NCBI GenBank assembly: GCA_043804925.1
Contig: JAZDIP010000076.1
Span: 1 to 57,921 of the forward strand
DNA length: 57,921 nucleotides
DNA from: ChocPot-Mid sp043804925
GTDB lineage: Bacteria; Bacteroidota; Ignavibacteria; Kapaibacteriales; UBA2268
Direction of reading: 5' to 3'
Shown piece by piece: positions 25,046 through 34,318 of the stretch (positions within the stretch are counted from its first letter, which is position 1; the number at the start of each line of letters is the position of its first letter). The notes beneath the pieces are model-generated. The model was given only the letters and a program-made list of their open reading frames with translations, was not told the DNA's origin and did not search any database. Made by a program: the position numbers and the translations under genes.

Positions 25046-28027
25046 TTAATTCCCCCACTTCATCGGGCTCTCCGCCGGTGCTTTCGGAAAAAGTTCCTTT
25101 GATACTACCGGTCTTCCCATCTTTGCTTTGTTAATCATAACCATTGAATAACTCATGTAATGGAATAATCTGCGAAATTGTTCTGCATTTTCTAAAGCTG
25201 TAAAACCAATCAAAGTAGCAAATTTGCTGTCATCTTTCGGATGAGAAATATTCATCATCAATAAATTCTCATCTATTTTAAAGTCTTTGCCATCAACGGT
25301 TAATGAGTTTTTATTGAGATTAATTCCCTCAGGATATTTCCCTTTGAACTCCTGAAAAAACGGATTGGATATTTCTTCACCTAAAACTATTATTGAGCGT
25401 TCTTTCCAATCGCTCAAAGTTACATCATCGAAAGATTTTCCTTCAGCTTTGTATCCGCTTTCATTGAGCATTTTAACAAATTCTTCTCCAACTTTATATT
25501 GTTCAGATTTTCCTGATGGGTAAATAACTAATGGATTATCATTCAAAGCCTGTGAAAATGTATAAGGTATTTCCCATAGGTTTAATCTTCTCAAGACCTG
25601 ATATTCAGGGTCAATCTCAATTCTTTTAATATCATCTACTTCAAAATTAAAGCTATTGGATTCCGAATCAACAGTACAATTCTTCCAAATAACTTCTTTT
25701 CCTGTTGTAATTTTTACAGGTACAACCATGTACATGTTCGAGGTCTGCATGATAGAAAATGTAATTTTCCCATTATCATATTCGACACTATCCAGATAAA
25801 TACTTGGCACTTCCTTGTTTTTGAGCCATTGATTAAATATTTTTGAGATAGGAGCTTCCAACTGATTTTTCTTCGCATAACCATTGAATGTCATGCTCAG
25901 ACTCAACCATGAAGCACGTTTACCGGAGTATTTTTCATTGAATGTTTTTATAGCATTCCAGAAATGTTCTTCACCCATTGCTTTGTAAAGCTCATAGAAT
26001 AAAAAGCCGCCTTTTGAATACCCGATAACTGCATCGTCAGTGTTTGCCTGATACTTGAAATCCTCAAGCGGGTAATTACTTACTTTAGGTAAATTCTCGA
26101 TTGCAATCAATGCTTTCTTTCTCCAATCCAAAGCTTCCGGTTCTTTGCCAACAAGAACGTTATAATAATAATTGGAGCAAAATGTTGTCAGAGCTTCGCA
26201 CCAGTTACCCGATTTGTTGTTAACGTAAACACTATTACCCCACCAGTTATGTACAAATTCATGAGCCAATGAGCCGGGTGACAGAACTACCCAAGGCATA
26301 TCCAATAATTTTCCTGACAACAAAGTATAACCGGGCATTCCAAAACCTGTTGCAAAGAAATTATCTACTAATGAAAAATTACTGTAAGGATATTTACCAA
26401 AAAGCTTAGTATAATACTTATAATAATCAATCATTGACTTGAGGTATAAACCCTTAGAAGCATTCTCTTTCAACAAATAAACTCTGAATTGCTTTCCGTC
26501 AAATACGGAATCAATCACCTGATATTTTCCACCGACAAGAGTTAAATTGTCAGCAGGCAGTTCGGTTTTGTAAACCATAGTTATCCCTTTGCTGTCATTT
26601 ATTTGTGATTGCACACCTGATGTAATCACAGTCATATCAGCGGGTATAGTTCTTACCTTAACTTCAAAATCAGCCATGTCATCTTCAGTATATGGATAAA
26701 AACTTCCTGCAGGGAGATAGATTCCTTCACCATCTGCAGAAGAAATCATTCCACTTGAATAAGCATGTTTTTGTTTCAGGTTTCTGTCATTTGGCTGATT
26801 GTAAATTTCGCCTTCATACTGAACTATCAATTTTTTAACTTCGCTTTTTATAGGGCTAACAATTACTTCCTGTTCGCCATCAACATCTTTTATTTCAACT
26901 GCAATTTCACCTTCGGCTGAACTTATTGAAATTTGCAGTATATCCTTTGATAATTTAAAGCTCGCTCCGGTTACAATAGGTGATAAAAATTCAAGTTCAT
27001 CTTTTCCAACAAGTGTATGAGTTTGGGTATTTAATTCAACTTCGATTTTATGACTAATAATATAATTTCCACCCATGTGACCACCCATCATGTTTTGGTA
27101 ATCCTCAGACGGTTTTTGTTCAAGAGCAATTATAAAGTCTCCTTCGATTTTCCATTCTTCATTAAATACAATTTCCTTCCCTACTTCGACATATACCGGT
27201 GCAATTACAGCAACTCCAAACTCAGAACTCCTAACCCGCAACTTATTAACCGTTCCCTGCCATTTTGCCGAATGAAAATTTCCGTCATAATGAATAACTT
27301 TTCTTCCTGGATTTTTCTGCAAATGCTCAAAAATACTTTCAGCCATTGTTTCATCTTTAATTATTTGTGCACCGTAGTAAAGCTGTAGGGTATTTTCTTC
27401 GTTAGAGCTTAAATCTTCCATTTTTTCTTCGCCCATCATTGGTATCATGGTACCGAAAAACTCTTTCCTGTAACTTACTTCCTTTTCATCCTGAGATTTA
27501 TTGTCGGCAAATGATATTTCTTTTGCTATCCAATCCTGGTCATATTTTGGATTTTCCTTAAGTGATTTCATACCTCCTTTTGAATATGATGCCGCATATG
27601 CACGAGGTACATTCGATGCAATAACATTGGCTTTATGTTCTTTAGCAAGTTCCACCAATGGTTTATAATCAGATTCATAATTGGGCCACGGTCTGGAATC
27701 TTTTTTAAAATCTTCCTCAGATATCTCACCTTTCAGATATTTATCTAAATAATATTGAGCATCCCTTTCGAACATTTCCATGGAGACATCAGTATTAGCA
27801 TTCTTCTTATAAAATGCTTTTAGAAATTCAAATTCCAGAACATGAACCAAGCTGTCATCGTGAAATTCGCCAAAGAATATAACATCTTTAGGTAGTGTTT
27901 TCTCAGCAAGTTCTTTAATATTAATTTCTTTTCCTGTTGCAGATTCATATATCTTATATTGTCTTTGAGCCAACATTTGAGTGGTGAGAATTAAAACAAA
28001 AAAGCACATTATTCCTAAATATTTCAT
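25046..28027 (-). CDS. ChaN-like domain fused to an M1-type metallopeptidase
   Basis: 993 residues with a signal peptide (1-20). Residues 35-290 form a ChaN/Tiki-like domain (VIFFGEFHDDSLVHVLEFEFL, VSMEMFERD, HYDGNFHSAKW); ChaN relatives bind haem or act as proteases. Residues about 320-850 are M1 peptidase-like: a beta N-domain, then FGMPGYTLLSG where GAMEN normally sits, and HEFVHNWWG (zinc ligands His589, His593; catalytic Glu590) with GNWCEALTTF supplying the third ligand at Glu611. The spacing of 17 between His593 and Glu611 is one less than in classical M1 but is, I believe, usual for the HNWWGNSVYV subgroup. The last 130 residues are an extra alpha/beta region. Periplasmic or surface peptide breakdown is inferred. 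Confidence 0.88.
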   Translation of the reverse strand: MKYLGIMCFFVLILTTQMLAQRQYKIYESATGKEINIKELAEKTLPKDVIFFGEFHDDSLVHVLEFEFLKAFYKKNANTDVSMEMFERDAQYYLDKYLKGEISEEDFKKDSRPWPNYESDYKPLVELAKEHKANVIASNVPRAYAASYSKGGMKSLKENPKYDQDWIAKEISFADNKSQDEKEVSYRKEFFGTMIPMMGEEKMEDLSSNEENTLQLYYGAQIIKDETMAESIFEHLQKNPGRKVIHYDGNFHSAKWQGTVNKLRVRSSEFGVAVIAPVYVEVGKEIVFNEEWKIEGDFIIALEQKPSEDYQNMMGGHMGGNYIISHKIEVELNTQTHTLVGKDELEFLSPIVTGASFKLSKDILQISISSAEGEIAVEIKDVDGEQEVIVSPIKSEVKKLIVQYEGEIYNQPNDRNLKQKHAYSSGMISSADGEGIYLPAGSFYPYTEDDMADFEVKVRTIPADMTVITSGVQSQINDSKGITMVYKTELPADNLTLVGGKYQVIDSVFDGKQFRVYLLKENASKGLYLKSMIDYYKYYTKLFGKYPYSNFSLVDNFFATGFGMPGYTLLSGKLLDMPWVVLSPGSLAHEFVHNWWGNSVYVNNKSGNWCEALTTFCSNYYYNVLVGKEPEALDWRKKALIAIENLPKVSNYPLEDFKYQANTDDAVIGYSKGGFLFYELYKAMGEEHFWNAIKTFNEKYSGKRASWLSLSMTFNGYAKKNQLEAPISKIFNQWLKNKEVPSIYLDSVEYDNGKITFSIMQTSNMYMVVPVKITTGKEVIWKNCTVDSESNSFNFEVDDIKRIEIDPEYQVLRRLNLWEIPYTFSQALNDNPLVIYPSGKSEQYKVGEEFVKMLNESGYKAEGKSFDDVTLSDWKERSIIVLGEEISNPFFQEFKGKYPEGINLNKNSLTVDGKDFKIDENLLMMNISHPKDDSKFATLIGFTALENAEQFRRLFHYMSYSMVMINKAKMGRPVVSKELFPKAPAESPMKWGN

Positions 28028-28577
28028 AAGTATTCCAATAGTTTAGTTTTAAATTTTAAATTATAAATTTTAAGTTTTTAAATCACAATATTTATTTTTA
28101 TTAAACTGTAATTTTTAAAACTTATAAATTAATGAAATATTGGAAATTTATATTGTTTTTTTTCGAGAACCGAGAACATAGAACCGTGAACCGAAAGAAA
28201 GGAAACGGCAAACTGCAGACAGCAGACAGGAAGAAGTCAGAAGACTGAAGTCAGATACTAACGAATAATGAAAAATGCTTTTTCGGACAACGGAAAACTG
28301 ATTCAAGTTTCTTCGTGTCCTTTGTGAATTCTTGGTGTTCTTTGTGTTATAATGGTTTTAAGAATTTTAACACAAAGGTCTCAAAGATATTTCACAAAGC
28401 TCACAAAGAAGGAGAGGTGAAAATGTAAAATGTAGAATTGTATTTCGGATAACCGATAACGGATAACCGATAACAAGCTATTAAAAATTTCATTTTGATT
28501 AAAATAATATTATGTTTAAATTGTCAAAAAATTAATTGAACATTTGTACAAATTTCTAACATTTATTGGAGTTACAA
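28028..28577. repeat. 550-bp gap filled with relics of several dispersed repeat families
   Basis: No gene is seen. It holds GAACCGAGAACATAGAACCG (about 28164-28193), GCAGACAGCAGACAGG (28215-28230), a run of CTTTGTG/CACAAAG units (28313-28411), GTAAAATGTAGAAT (28424-28437) and two GGATAACCGATAAC units (28447-28474). The last 100 bp before the plus-strand gene are plain AT-rich sequence. This gap works as a catalogue of the repeats found in frame in other genes. Confidence 0.75.
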
Positions 28578-31391
28578 ATGAAAAAAATAATTACCTCTAT
28601 CATAGTAATCATTACATGGTACCTGCCTCTTTTAGCTCAGGAAGATTTTTGGGTTAAAACTAATGGTCCTTATGGGGCAAAAATCAGTACGATTGCAGTT
28701 GATACAAGCAATGGTTTCATATATCTTGCAACTAAAACAGACGGAGTTTACAAAAGTACAAACAATGGTCAGAGTTGGATGTCAATCAATGATAATTCAC
28801 CTGTTGATCCATCTAAAACTAAAATGACTATTCATACATCAGTTAATTGTTTGGTTGTCGGACCAACCGGTACACTTTATGCAGCTACAGATTCACTTGG
28901 AATTTTTAAGAAAATATCTAATATGATCTGGTCCAAAAAAGCCGTTGCAAATAATCCTATAATTTATTGCATTTATATTCTGAGTAACGGTGAGTTACTT
29001 GCAGGTACGAATATTTCAGCCATAGCCAAATCAACAAATGATGGTAATGATTGGAGTTTGAATATTTCAGGTTTAAGTACTGTCACAGATATTTTTGGGA
29101 TTATTCAAGCAAAAAATGGACTTGTTTTTATTGGTACAGATAAAGGAATTTATAAAAGTTCCGATAATGGTCAGACATGGACAACTTCTGATAATACTCT
29201 CGGTAAGATTAATTGTTTTTGCAAGTCTGCTGATGGTCTAGTGCTAATGGCAGGCTCTGACAAGGGTATTTATACAAGCACAAATAATGGAACTACATGG
29301 AATAGTCAAAGTTCCGGAATGCCTGCAAATACAAAAGTAATTTCCTTAGCATATCATAAAGATGGATTTTTTATAGCTGGGACTGAAGCGAATGGATTGT
29401 TTTACAGCACAACTTCAGCTTATATATGGAACGCGTATAACACAGGCTTGGAAACAAATAAAATCAGGGCAGTAGCCAGCAATTTGCAAGGAGATATATT
29501 TGCAGGAACTGATTTTGCTTTTTATATTGCTTCTGATATTGTGAGTGGTTGGACATCTTCAAATACAGGACTGGGTTTGAGGACAATAAATAGATTCTCA
29601 GCTTTGGCTGAAAGAGCAGATGTTTTTGCAGCAACTGATTTAGGAATTTACAGAACTACAAACAATGGAGAAAGCTGGTCCCAGTTGAATAACGGCTTAG
29701 GTGATTTTCTTGACATTTCAGCTATCGTGAGTGCAAGGAATGGTAACTTATTTGCCGGTACAAAGGGTGATGGATTGTACTTTTCAACAAATCAAGGTGA
29801 TAGTTGGAGTAAACTGACTGACCCAAATTTTACAGCAAGTTATATAACAACACTCGATGCAAACAGTACAGGTATACTTTGGGCAGGAACTAAAACTGAG
29901 GGTGTTTTTAAAAGTGTTGATTTAACTGGAACAACTTGGATCAAAGGATTCGGTGATGATATTGAAACCAAGGAAATATTGTCTTTTGTAATTGGGGCAA
30001 ATGATGTTGCTTATGCAGGAACTGCCAATGATGGTTTATATAGAAAACCTGAAAACGAAACTGCATGGAATCAAGTTGAACCGGGGATTTTTGGTATGGG
30101 TAATATCAAAATTTATTCTTTAGCTTATTCAAATTATGGTGGAGACAACGGAGTTATATATGCGTCAACCAATGCTGGTATAAGAAGGTCAATTGATAAT
30201 TCACTTGGACAATGGTATGCTTCTCAAGGTACTTTACTCGGAGCTTCAATCGCAATTACTGTGTGTGAAAACGGCTGGGTTTTAGCAGGTGTGAAAAATG
30301 TTCTAGGTGTTTATATTGATTCAACGACAAAGAACGGCGACGATTGGACAAAAATTTACTCGGCTAGCGGTATTAATAACTTTGCAACACAAACTTTAGC
30401 TATTAGTGGGAGAGGATATATCTTGGCAGGAACAAATGGCGGCGGCTGTTACAGGAGTATTGAAGTGACCAGCGGAAGAATAATACAATTAACAATTGAG
30501 CCAACTGAAACTGTTGCATTACAACAAAGTGACCCGCTTCAATTCGATATTACTGCTAAAGACCTTGGTGGCAATCCTATCGAAGGAGTAGAAATAATCG
30601 TTAATAATGATATGGGTTTAGACATACCTAATCTATTTACTAATAGTTCCGGGCTCGCTACTGTTAATATTACAATTCCATCAGAACTGTCTGACGGTCT
30701 TTATTCATTTCAGTTTCTTGCGTCCCGGCTCAACTATTTAGACAGTGAAATTGAAGAAAGATTTGTCGATGTCCAAAGACAGAAAGTCTTTCTTTTTATA
30801 CAACCCCAGGATACGACATGGCTTGATTCAGGTCAAACAGTAACCTATTCTATTACAGCTATGAACATAGACGGCTCTCCTGCTGAAGATATTACAATTC
30901 ATATTGACGATGAACTGACACCTTACAATGGTCCAGGACAACAAAGAACTGACGCAGATGGAAAGTTTTCCTATACCGCAAAAGTGCCTGACCCTTATGT
31001 TGTTGGTGTGTACGAAGTAAATTTTTATGCTGAAGACCAATCCGGTTACTATTTCCCAAGCGATACCATTATAAGGATTATTGTAACAACAACATCGGTA
31101 GAAATAAAAGATAAAGACAGAATTTCGCTTTTAGTATTAAATCAAAACTATCCAAATCCATTCAGTTCAAGCACAGAAATAAAATTTAATATTGAATCAC
31201 CCGGTTTTGTTACGCTAAAGATTTTCGATGAACTTGGCAGAGAAGTCAGTACACTGATTGAAGATTACATAGATGAAGGTGAGCATTCAGCGAAATTCGA
31301 CGGGACAGGATTGACGACAGGGATTTATTATTATGCGATAAGAACAAGCAGGGGTGTTGAAACAAAGAAGATGGTTTATATAGAAGAATAA
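28578..31391 (+). CDS. Large secreted propeller and Ig-like protein with T9SS sorting tail
   Basis: 937 residues from ATG at 28578, preceded by ATTGGAGTTACAA with an SD-like GGAG. A signal peptide (ends LLA) leads into Asp-box repeats over about residues 20-640 (STNNGQSW, SSDNGQTW, STNNGTTW, TTNNGESW, STNQGDSW). Two bacterial Ig-like/invasin-type domains follow at about 640-745 and 750-845, each with a GxPxEGVEI or GSPAEDITI pattern. A sorting domain closes the protein from about 855: LNQNYPNPFSSSTEIKF, VTLKIFDELGRE, LTTGIYYYAI. Surface or secreted cargo; partner unknown. Confidence 0.9.
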   Translation: MKKIITSIIVIITWYLPLLAQEDFWVKTNGPYGAKISTIAVDTSNGFIYLATKTDGVYKSTNNGQSWMSINDNSPVDPSKTKMTIHTSVNCLVVGPTGTLYAATDSLGIFKKISNMIWSKKAVANNPIIYCIYILSNGELLAGTNISAIAKSTNDGNDWSLNISGLSTVTDIFGIIQAKNGLVFIGTDKGIYKSSDNGQTWTTSDNTLGKINCFCKSADGLVLMAGSDKGIYTSTNNGTTWNSQSSGMPANTKVISLAYHKDGFFIAGTEANGLFYSTTSAYIWNAYNTGLETNKIRAVASNLQGDIFAGTDFAFYIASDIVSGWTSSNTGLGLRTINRFSALAERADVFAATDLGIYRTTNNGESWSQLNNGLGDFLDISAIVSARNGNLFAGTKGDGLYFSTNQGDSWSKLTDPNFTASYITTLDANSTGILWAGTKTEGVFKSVDLTGTTWIKGFGDDIETKEILSFVIGANDVAYAGTANDGLYRKPENETAWNQVEPGIFGMGNIKIYSLAYSNYGGDNGVIYASTNAGIRRSIDNSLGQWYASQGTLLGASIAITVCENGWVLAGVKNVLGVYIDSTTKNGDDWTKIYSASGINNFATQTLAISGRGYILAGTNGGGCYRSIEVTSGRIIQLTIEPTETVALQQSDPLQFDITAKDLGGNPIEGVEIIVNNDMGLDIPNLFTNSSGLATVNITIPSELSDGLYSFQFLASRLNYLDSEIEERFVDVQRQKVFLFIQPQDTTWLDSGQTVTYSITAMNIDGSPAEDITIHIDDELTPYNGPGQQRTDADGKFSYTAKVPDPYVVGVYEVNFYAEDQSGYYFPSDTIIRIIVTTTSVEIKDKDRISLLVLNQNYPNPFSSSTEIKFNIESPGFVTLKIFDELGREVSTLIEDYIDEGEHSAKFDGTGLTTGIYYYAIRTSRGVETKKMVYIEE

Positions 31392-31548
31392 TCTTTTGTT
31401 ATCCATGAAAAAATAAATTGTTAAATACTCAAATTTTTCATTAATTTTAATTTTATGTAAAAATTACAGAAAAAGTATTTTAAATAATATTAGTAAATTA
31501 TTGTGAGTTTGACTTTTATCTTTTTTTCAATTCTCAGTAAATAATAGT
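31392..31548. other. AT-rich gap, nothing recognised
   Basis: 157 bp between the convergent propeller gene and the YgiT-like ORF. AT-rich, no clear hairpin with a T-tract. Confidence 0.4.
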
Positions 31549-31719
31549 TTAAATATGTTCCAATGTTTCTCCTGACTTCTCCGCATTTTTACAGAGTTTA
31601 GCCGGAATATTATCAACAACAACAATTTCGCCATCAATATTGAAAACTTTGTCAACCTTATCTTCAATAAATTCGATTGAACCTGAAATATTGTAACTCT
31701 TTGAATATTGATTATTCAT
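31549..31719 (-). pseudogene. Truncated YgiT-type (MqsA N-terminal-like) antitoxin ORF
   Basis: 56 codons. The stretch KVFNIDGEIVVVDNIPAKLC is typical of YgiT-type zinc-finger proteins just before their second CxxCGE knuckle, but here it continues KNAEKSGETLEHI with the second cysteine lost. The N-terminal zinc knuckle and the DNA-binding C-terminus are also absent. Its ATG overlaps the stop of the upstream lipoprotein gene (ATGAATAA). It is probably a decayed antitoxin; a functional short peptide is less likely. No toxin gene is adjacent. Confidence 0.45.
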
Positions 31720-32452
31720 TTATATAGTAATCTATCAGTTCCTGTTCATCTTTATTGTTCTTATTGTAAACATTTTCGATAAACAAATTTACTCTTCCTA
31801 TTTTTTTCACAAACCAAAAGTATGCATCATCTGCCTGAATATCAGTGTATTCTTCTCCAAATTCGAGGTGATAACCTGAAATCATCATTGACAATTTGAA
31901 TCCTCTTGCTGAATAATTATCTCCTTTGACTTTAACTATTGAGTCTTGAATTTGATTACCCAGTATTTCATAAATCACATCAGTTTTCATCTGGCTGCTA
32001 TCATTTGAATAAGGGTCATAAAACATCGAATCAACATGAAATTCATCTCTTATCACCTGCCAATTTTCATTTGACAAATCTACATATACTTTCCATACAA
32101 ATTTTCCTTCATTAAGCGGGCTATCCATATAAGTATAAAGTTTAGAACCATCTATATGAAAATATATAGTATCAGCATCCCATTCGTTATCAATAAAATT
32201 AACTCTAACCATAACAATAGCTTGTTTTCCATCAATAATTTTTGGCTCGATAACGAAAACCGAATCCGTCCAGGTTTTTGTTTTTGTTCCTAAAGAATCT
32301 ACACTATAATTTTGATACAACCACCAAGAACCCGGTGTACTTGGGAAATAATCGGACATAAGTATTGTTGCCGGTGGGGGGGAAACCTGATTTTCAGAGC
32401 ATGAAATTAATAATATAAAACTCAAACAAATACTAAACATAAAGATCTTCAT
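31712..32452 (-). CDS. Lipoprotein of the PLxxGxxW family
   Basis: 246 residues with a lipoprotein signal (LLISC, Cys18) and a short SENQVSPPP linker. DYFPSTPGSWWLYQNY opens the mature domain, as in the paralogs at 7526 and 50458, followed by about ten strands. The start is preceded by AAGGAGTACTTATT, a good Shine-Dalgarno. Function unknown; the family looks like a small outer-membrane-anchored beta domain. Confidence 0.75.
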   Translation of the reverse strand: MKIFMFSICLSFILLISCSENQVSPPPATILMSDYFPSTPGSWWLYQNYSVDSLGTKTKTWTDSVFVIEPKIIDGKQAIVMVRVNFIDNEWDADTIYFHIDGSKLYTYMDSPLNEGKFVWKVYVDLSNENWQVIRDEFHVDSMFYDPYSNDSSQMKTDVIYEILGNQIQDSIVKVKGDNYSARGFKLSMMISGYHLEFGEEYTDIQADDAYFWFVKKIGRVNLFIENVYNKNNKDEQELIDYYINE

Positions 32453-32526
32453 AATAAGTACTCCTTAATAAACTTAAATTATTTATACCACAAAAATACA
32501 AAAAAATCCCTGCAAATCACATAGAA

Positions 32527-33018
32527 TCAAAAAGCTTTCCCAACACTCAAATGAACTCCCAAGCCATAAACATAAACACCTGAAATCCCAACTCTAAAAA
32601 TTAATCCATCTTTTATATTGTGATAACGGTATCCTATTGTTCCGCTTGGAGCAAATGAATAGCGGTCGTATGAATCATTAATCACCGAAATTCCTAATCC
32701 ACCTTCAAATTTATTTATTCCTGAAGTGAAAGCATTTAATAATATCATAGCAGTAGTATAGGTATCCCATCTATTTTCCGATCCCATCTCAGTATAGTAT
32801 TCCTTAAGTAAAAACGAATATCCAATTCCTCCTCTAATCGAAAAATTTTTCGAGAACAATCTTTCATAATTAGCAGAAATGCTACCCATAATAATTAATG
32901 TTGATAAATCTAAATAAATAATATTCTTTTTATAATCTTTAGAAATATCGCTTTGTGCATGTATTATACAGTTCGTTAGTAATATTAAAAATATCACAAG
33001 AATCAAAATTCTTTTCAT
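32527..33018 (-). CDS. Small outer-membrane beta-barrel-like protein (copy B)
   Basis: 163 residues from ATG at 33018; the TTG at 33030 is rejected because GGGAG lies between it and the ATG. A signal peptide (ends IHAQ) precedes about eight amphipathic strands with glycine-aromatic pairs (GGIGYSFLL, GTIGYRYHN, LIFRVGISGVYVYGLGVHLSVGKAF). This pattern suits an eight-stranded barrel. It is a paralog of the gene at 33724 (GGFIFRFGLSKVYYYGKGLHISLGYAF) and shares its leader and upstream hairpin. Confidence 0.75.
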   Translation of the reverse strand: MKRILILVIFLILLTNCIIHAQSDISKDYKKNIIYLDLSTLIIMGSISANYERLFSKNFSIRGGIGYSFLLKEYYTEMGSENRWDTYTTAMILLNAFTSGINKFEGGLGISVINDSYDRYSFAPSGTIGYRYHNIKDGLIFRVGISGVYVYGLGVHLSVGKAF

Positions 33019-33068
33019 AACAACTCCCAATATTTATAAAAAAGTTATCATATTATTTTCAAATTTAC

Positions 33069-33104
33069 AAAAAATCCCCTGCAAATTAATACAGAGGATT
33101 TTTT
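33069..33104 (-). terminator. Hairpin terminator after the nucleotidyltransferase pair
   Basis: On the minus strand AAAAAATCCTCTG pairs with CAGGGGATTTTTT over 13 bp (one G-U), loop 10 nt, ending in a T-run. Almost the same hairpin is at 34272-34308. It could act in both directions because of the flanking A and T tracts. Confidence 0.75.
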
Positions 33105-33140
33105 TATATTTTATATTATCATTTTAATATTTGAGAATTA

Positions 33141-33461
33141 TCATAATACAACTCCACTCCTTAACATTTCGTATGCAAGAGGATTACCATTATTAAAATC
33201 TTCTTCTTCAATTGGATGTGGTTCAATTCTTGTATCAAACTTATGTGTTAACATCAACAGTTGAACCTGCATAGTAAATTTATTCTCAAGTTTTTTGAAA
33301 ACCAAAGCTAAGTCAATATCGCTGTTTTCATCAAAATCACCTCTTGCATAAGAGCCGAACAATACTGCTTTCTCAACAGCAAAATTGTTTTCTTTAAGAT
33401 AATTATAATATCTTGATGCTATATCAAATGCTGTGTTTTTATCTAATATTTTTTTATCCAT
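33141..33461 (-). CDS. MNT-type nucleotidyltransferase domain protein
   Basis: 106 residues. The polymerase-beta-like minimal nucleotidyltransferase motif is clear: VLFGSYARGDFDENSDIDLALVF, with GS and DxD residues for metal and NTP binding. Members of this family are often antitoxins that add AMP to a partner HEPN toxin. The start lies 3 bp after the stop of the small gene upstream, so the two form one unit. The partner here is not an obvious HEPN protein. The pair sits between two duplicated barrel genes. Confidence 0.85.
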   Translation of the reverse strand: MDKKILDKNTAFDIASRYYNYLKENNFAVEKAVLFGSYARGDFDENSDIDLALVFKKLENKFTMQVQLLMLTHKFDTRIEPHPIEEEDFNNGNPLAYEMLRSGVVL

Positions 33462-33464
33462 ACT

Positions 33465-33677
33465 TCAAAACAAACCCATTCTTGTAACATGTTTCCCAAT
33501 TTGCCTGACGCTTCTCAAAATTACTTTTTTATCAAAATTTGTATTAACTGTATCTTGCAAATCAGATAGCATGAATTCCAATTTTACTTTTTCTCTTGCG
33601 ATTATATAGTGTGCTCTGAATTCAGGATCCTGCATTTGCTTGTCTAAATATTCTTCATAATTTGTTTTAGTTTTCAT
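33465..33677 (-). CDS. 70-residue hypothetical protein paired with the nucleotidyltransferase
   Basis: The N-terminal half (YEEYLDKQMQDPEFRAHYI) resembles the leading helices of many antitoxin proteins of the type YLxxxLxDPEF, but no helix-turn-helix follows. The C-terminal half is basic (KKVILRSVRQIGKHVTRMGLF). It is not recognised beyond that. Gene order and 3-bp spacing to the MNT gene suggest a two-gene module of toxin-antitoxin type, with the MNT protein as the likely antitoxin or modifier. Which one is toxic cannot be told from sequence. Confidence 0.6.
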   Translation of the reverse strand: MKTKTNYEEYLDKQMQDPEFRAHYIIAREKVKLEFMLSDLQDTVNTNFDKKVILRSVRQIGKHVTRMGLF

Positions 33678-33723
33678 GTTTTTCTAATATTGAATATCAT
33701 ATGGTAAAATTATTGTTCCCAAA

Positions 33724-34221
33724 TTAAAAAGCATAACCTAAACTTATATGCAAACCTTTACCATAATAATAAACTTTCGATAAACCGAAACGGAATATAA
33801 ATCCACCTGTTGGATTGCATTGATACTTGTATCCAACAGATAGAGCGAAAAAGTTGTCTAATTTATAATCATATTCAGATAGAGGAAAAGATAATCCAAA
33901 ACCGAATTCAAATTTATGATTTCCACGAGTATGTAAATTATACATAATAGTTGTTGCTATGACCTGCTCTCCTTTATCACCACCACCGGCAATATTTATT
34001 TCATCAGGTTCAAATGCTTTACCAATACCAATTCTAACTCCATGAAAGTCTCCAAACATCCGTTCATAATTTATTGAAACTGAACCACCAAGGATTACAG
34101 TACTGACATCAGCATATATACAGTTTTTCGTGTAGTTTTCAACACTATCGCTTTGAGCATATAAGCTCAGGTTCGCAGAAAATAATAAGAAAGCAACAGA
34201 AAAAATATTGACTATTTTCAT
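33724..34221 (-). CDS. Small outer-membrane beta-barrel-like protein (copy A)
   Basis: 165 residues from ATG at 34221, preceded by TTGGGAGTTGTT. Signal peptide (ends LYAQ). Strands and glycine-aromatic patterns match copy B at 32527 throughout, including the ending YYYGKGLHISLGYAF. The two proteins are diverged enough that the duplication is not recent, yet the 5' leader stays almost identical. Possible role in the outer membrane; unknown. Confidence 0.75.
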   Translation of the reverse strand: MKIVNIFSVAFLLFSANLSLYAQSDSVENYTKNCIYADVSTVILGGSVSINYERMFGDFHGVRIGIGKAFEPDEINIAGGGDKGEQVIATTIMYNLHTRGNHKFEFGFGLSFPLSEYDYKLDNFFALSVGYKYQCNPTGGFIFRFGLSKVYYYGKGLHISLGYAF

Positions 34222-34271
34222 AACAACTCCCAATATTTATAAAAAGTTATCATTTTATATTCTCAATTTAC

Positions 34272-34308
34272 AAAAAAAACCCCCTGCTTTTATAACAGAG
34301 GATTTTTT
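34272..34308 (-). terminator. Hairpin terminator downstream of the ferredoxin oxidoreductase operon
   Basis: On the minus strand AAAAAATCCTCTG pairs with CAGGGGGTTTTTT over 13 bp with two G-U pairs, followed by T. It ends transcription from the korD-korA-korB-korC unit before barrel gene A. Confidence 0.75.
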
Positions 34309-34318
34309 ACGTTTATAA

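Noticed and set aside
33465..33677. RQIGKH read as a HEPN RNase motif (R-x4-H)
   Set aside because: The residue after Arg is not the polar Asn/Asp/His typical of HEPN and the protein is too short for the four-helix fold.
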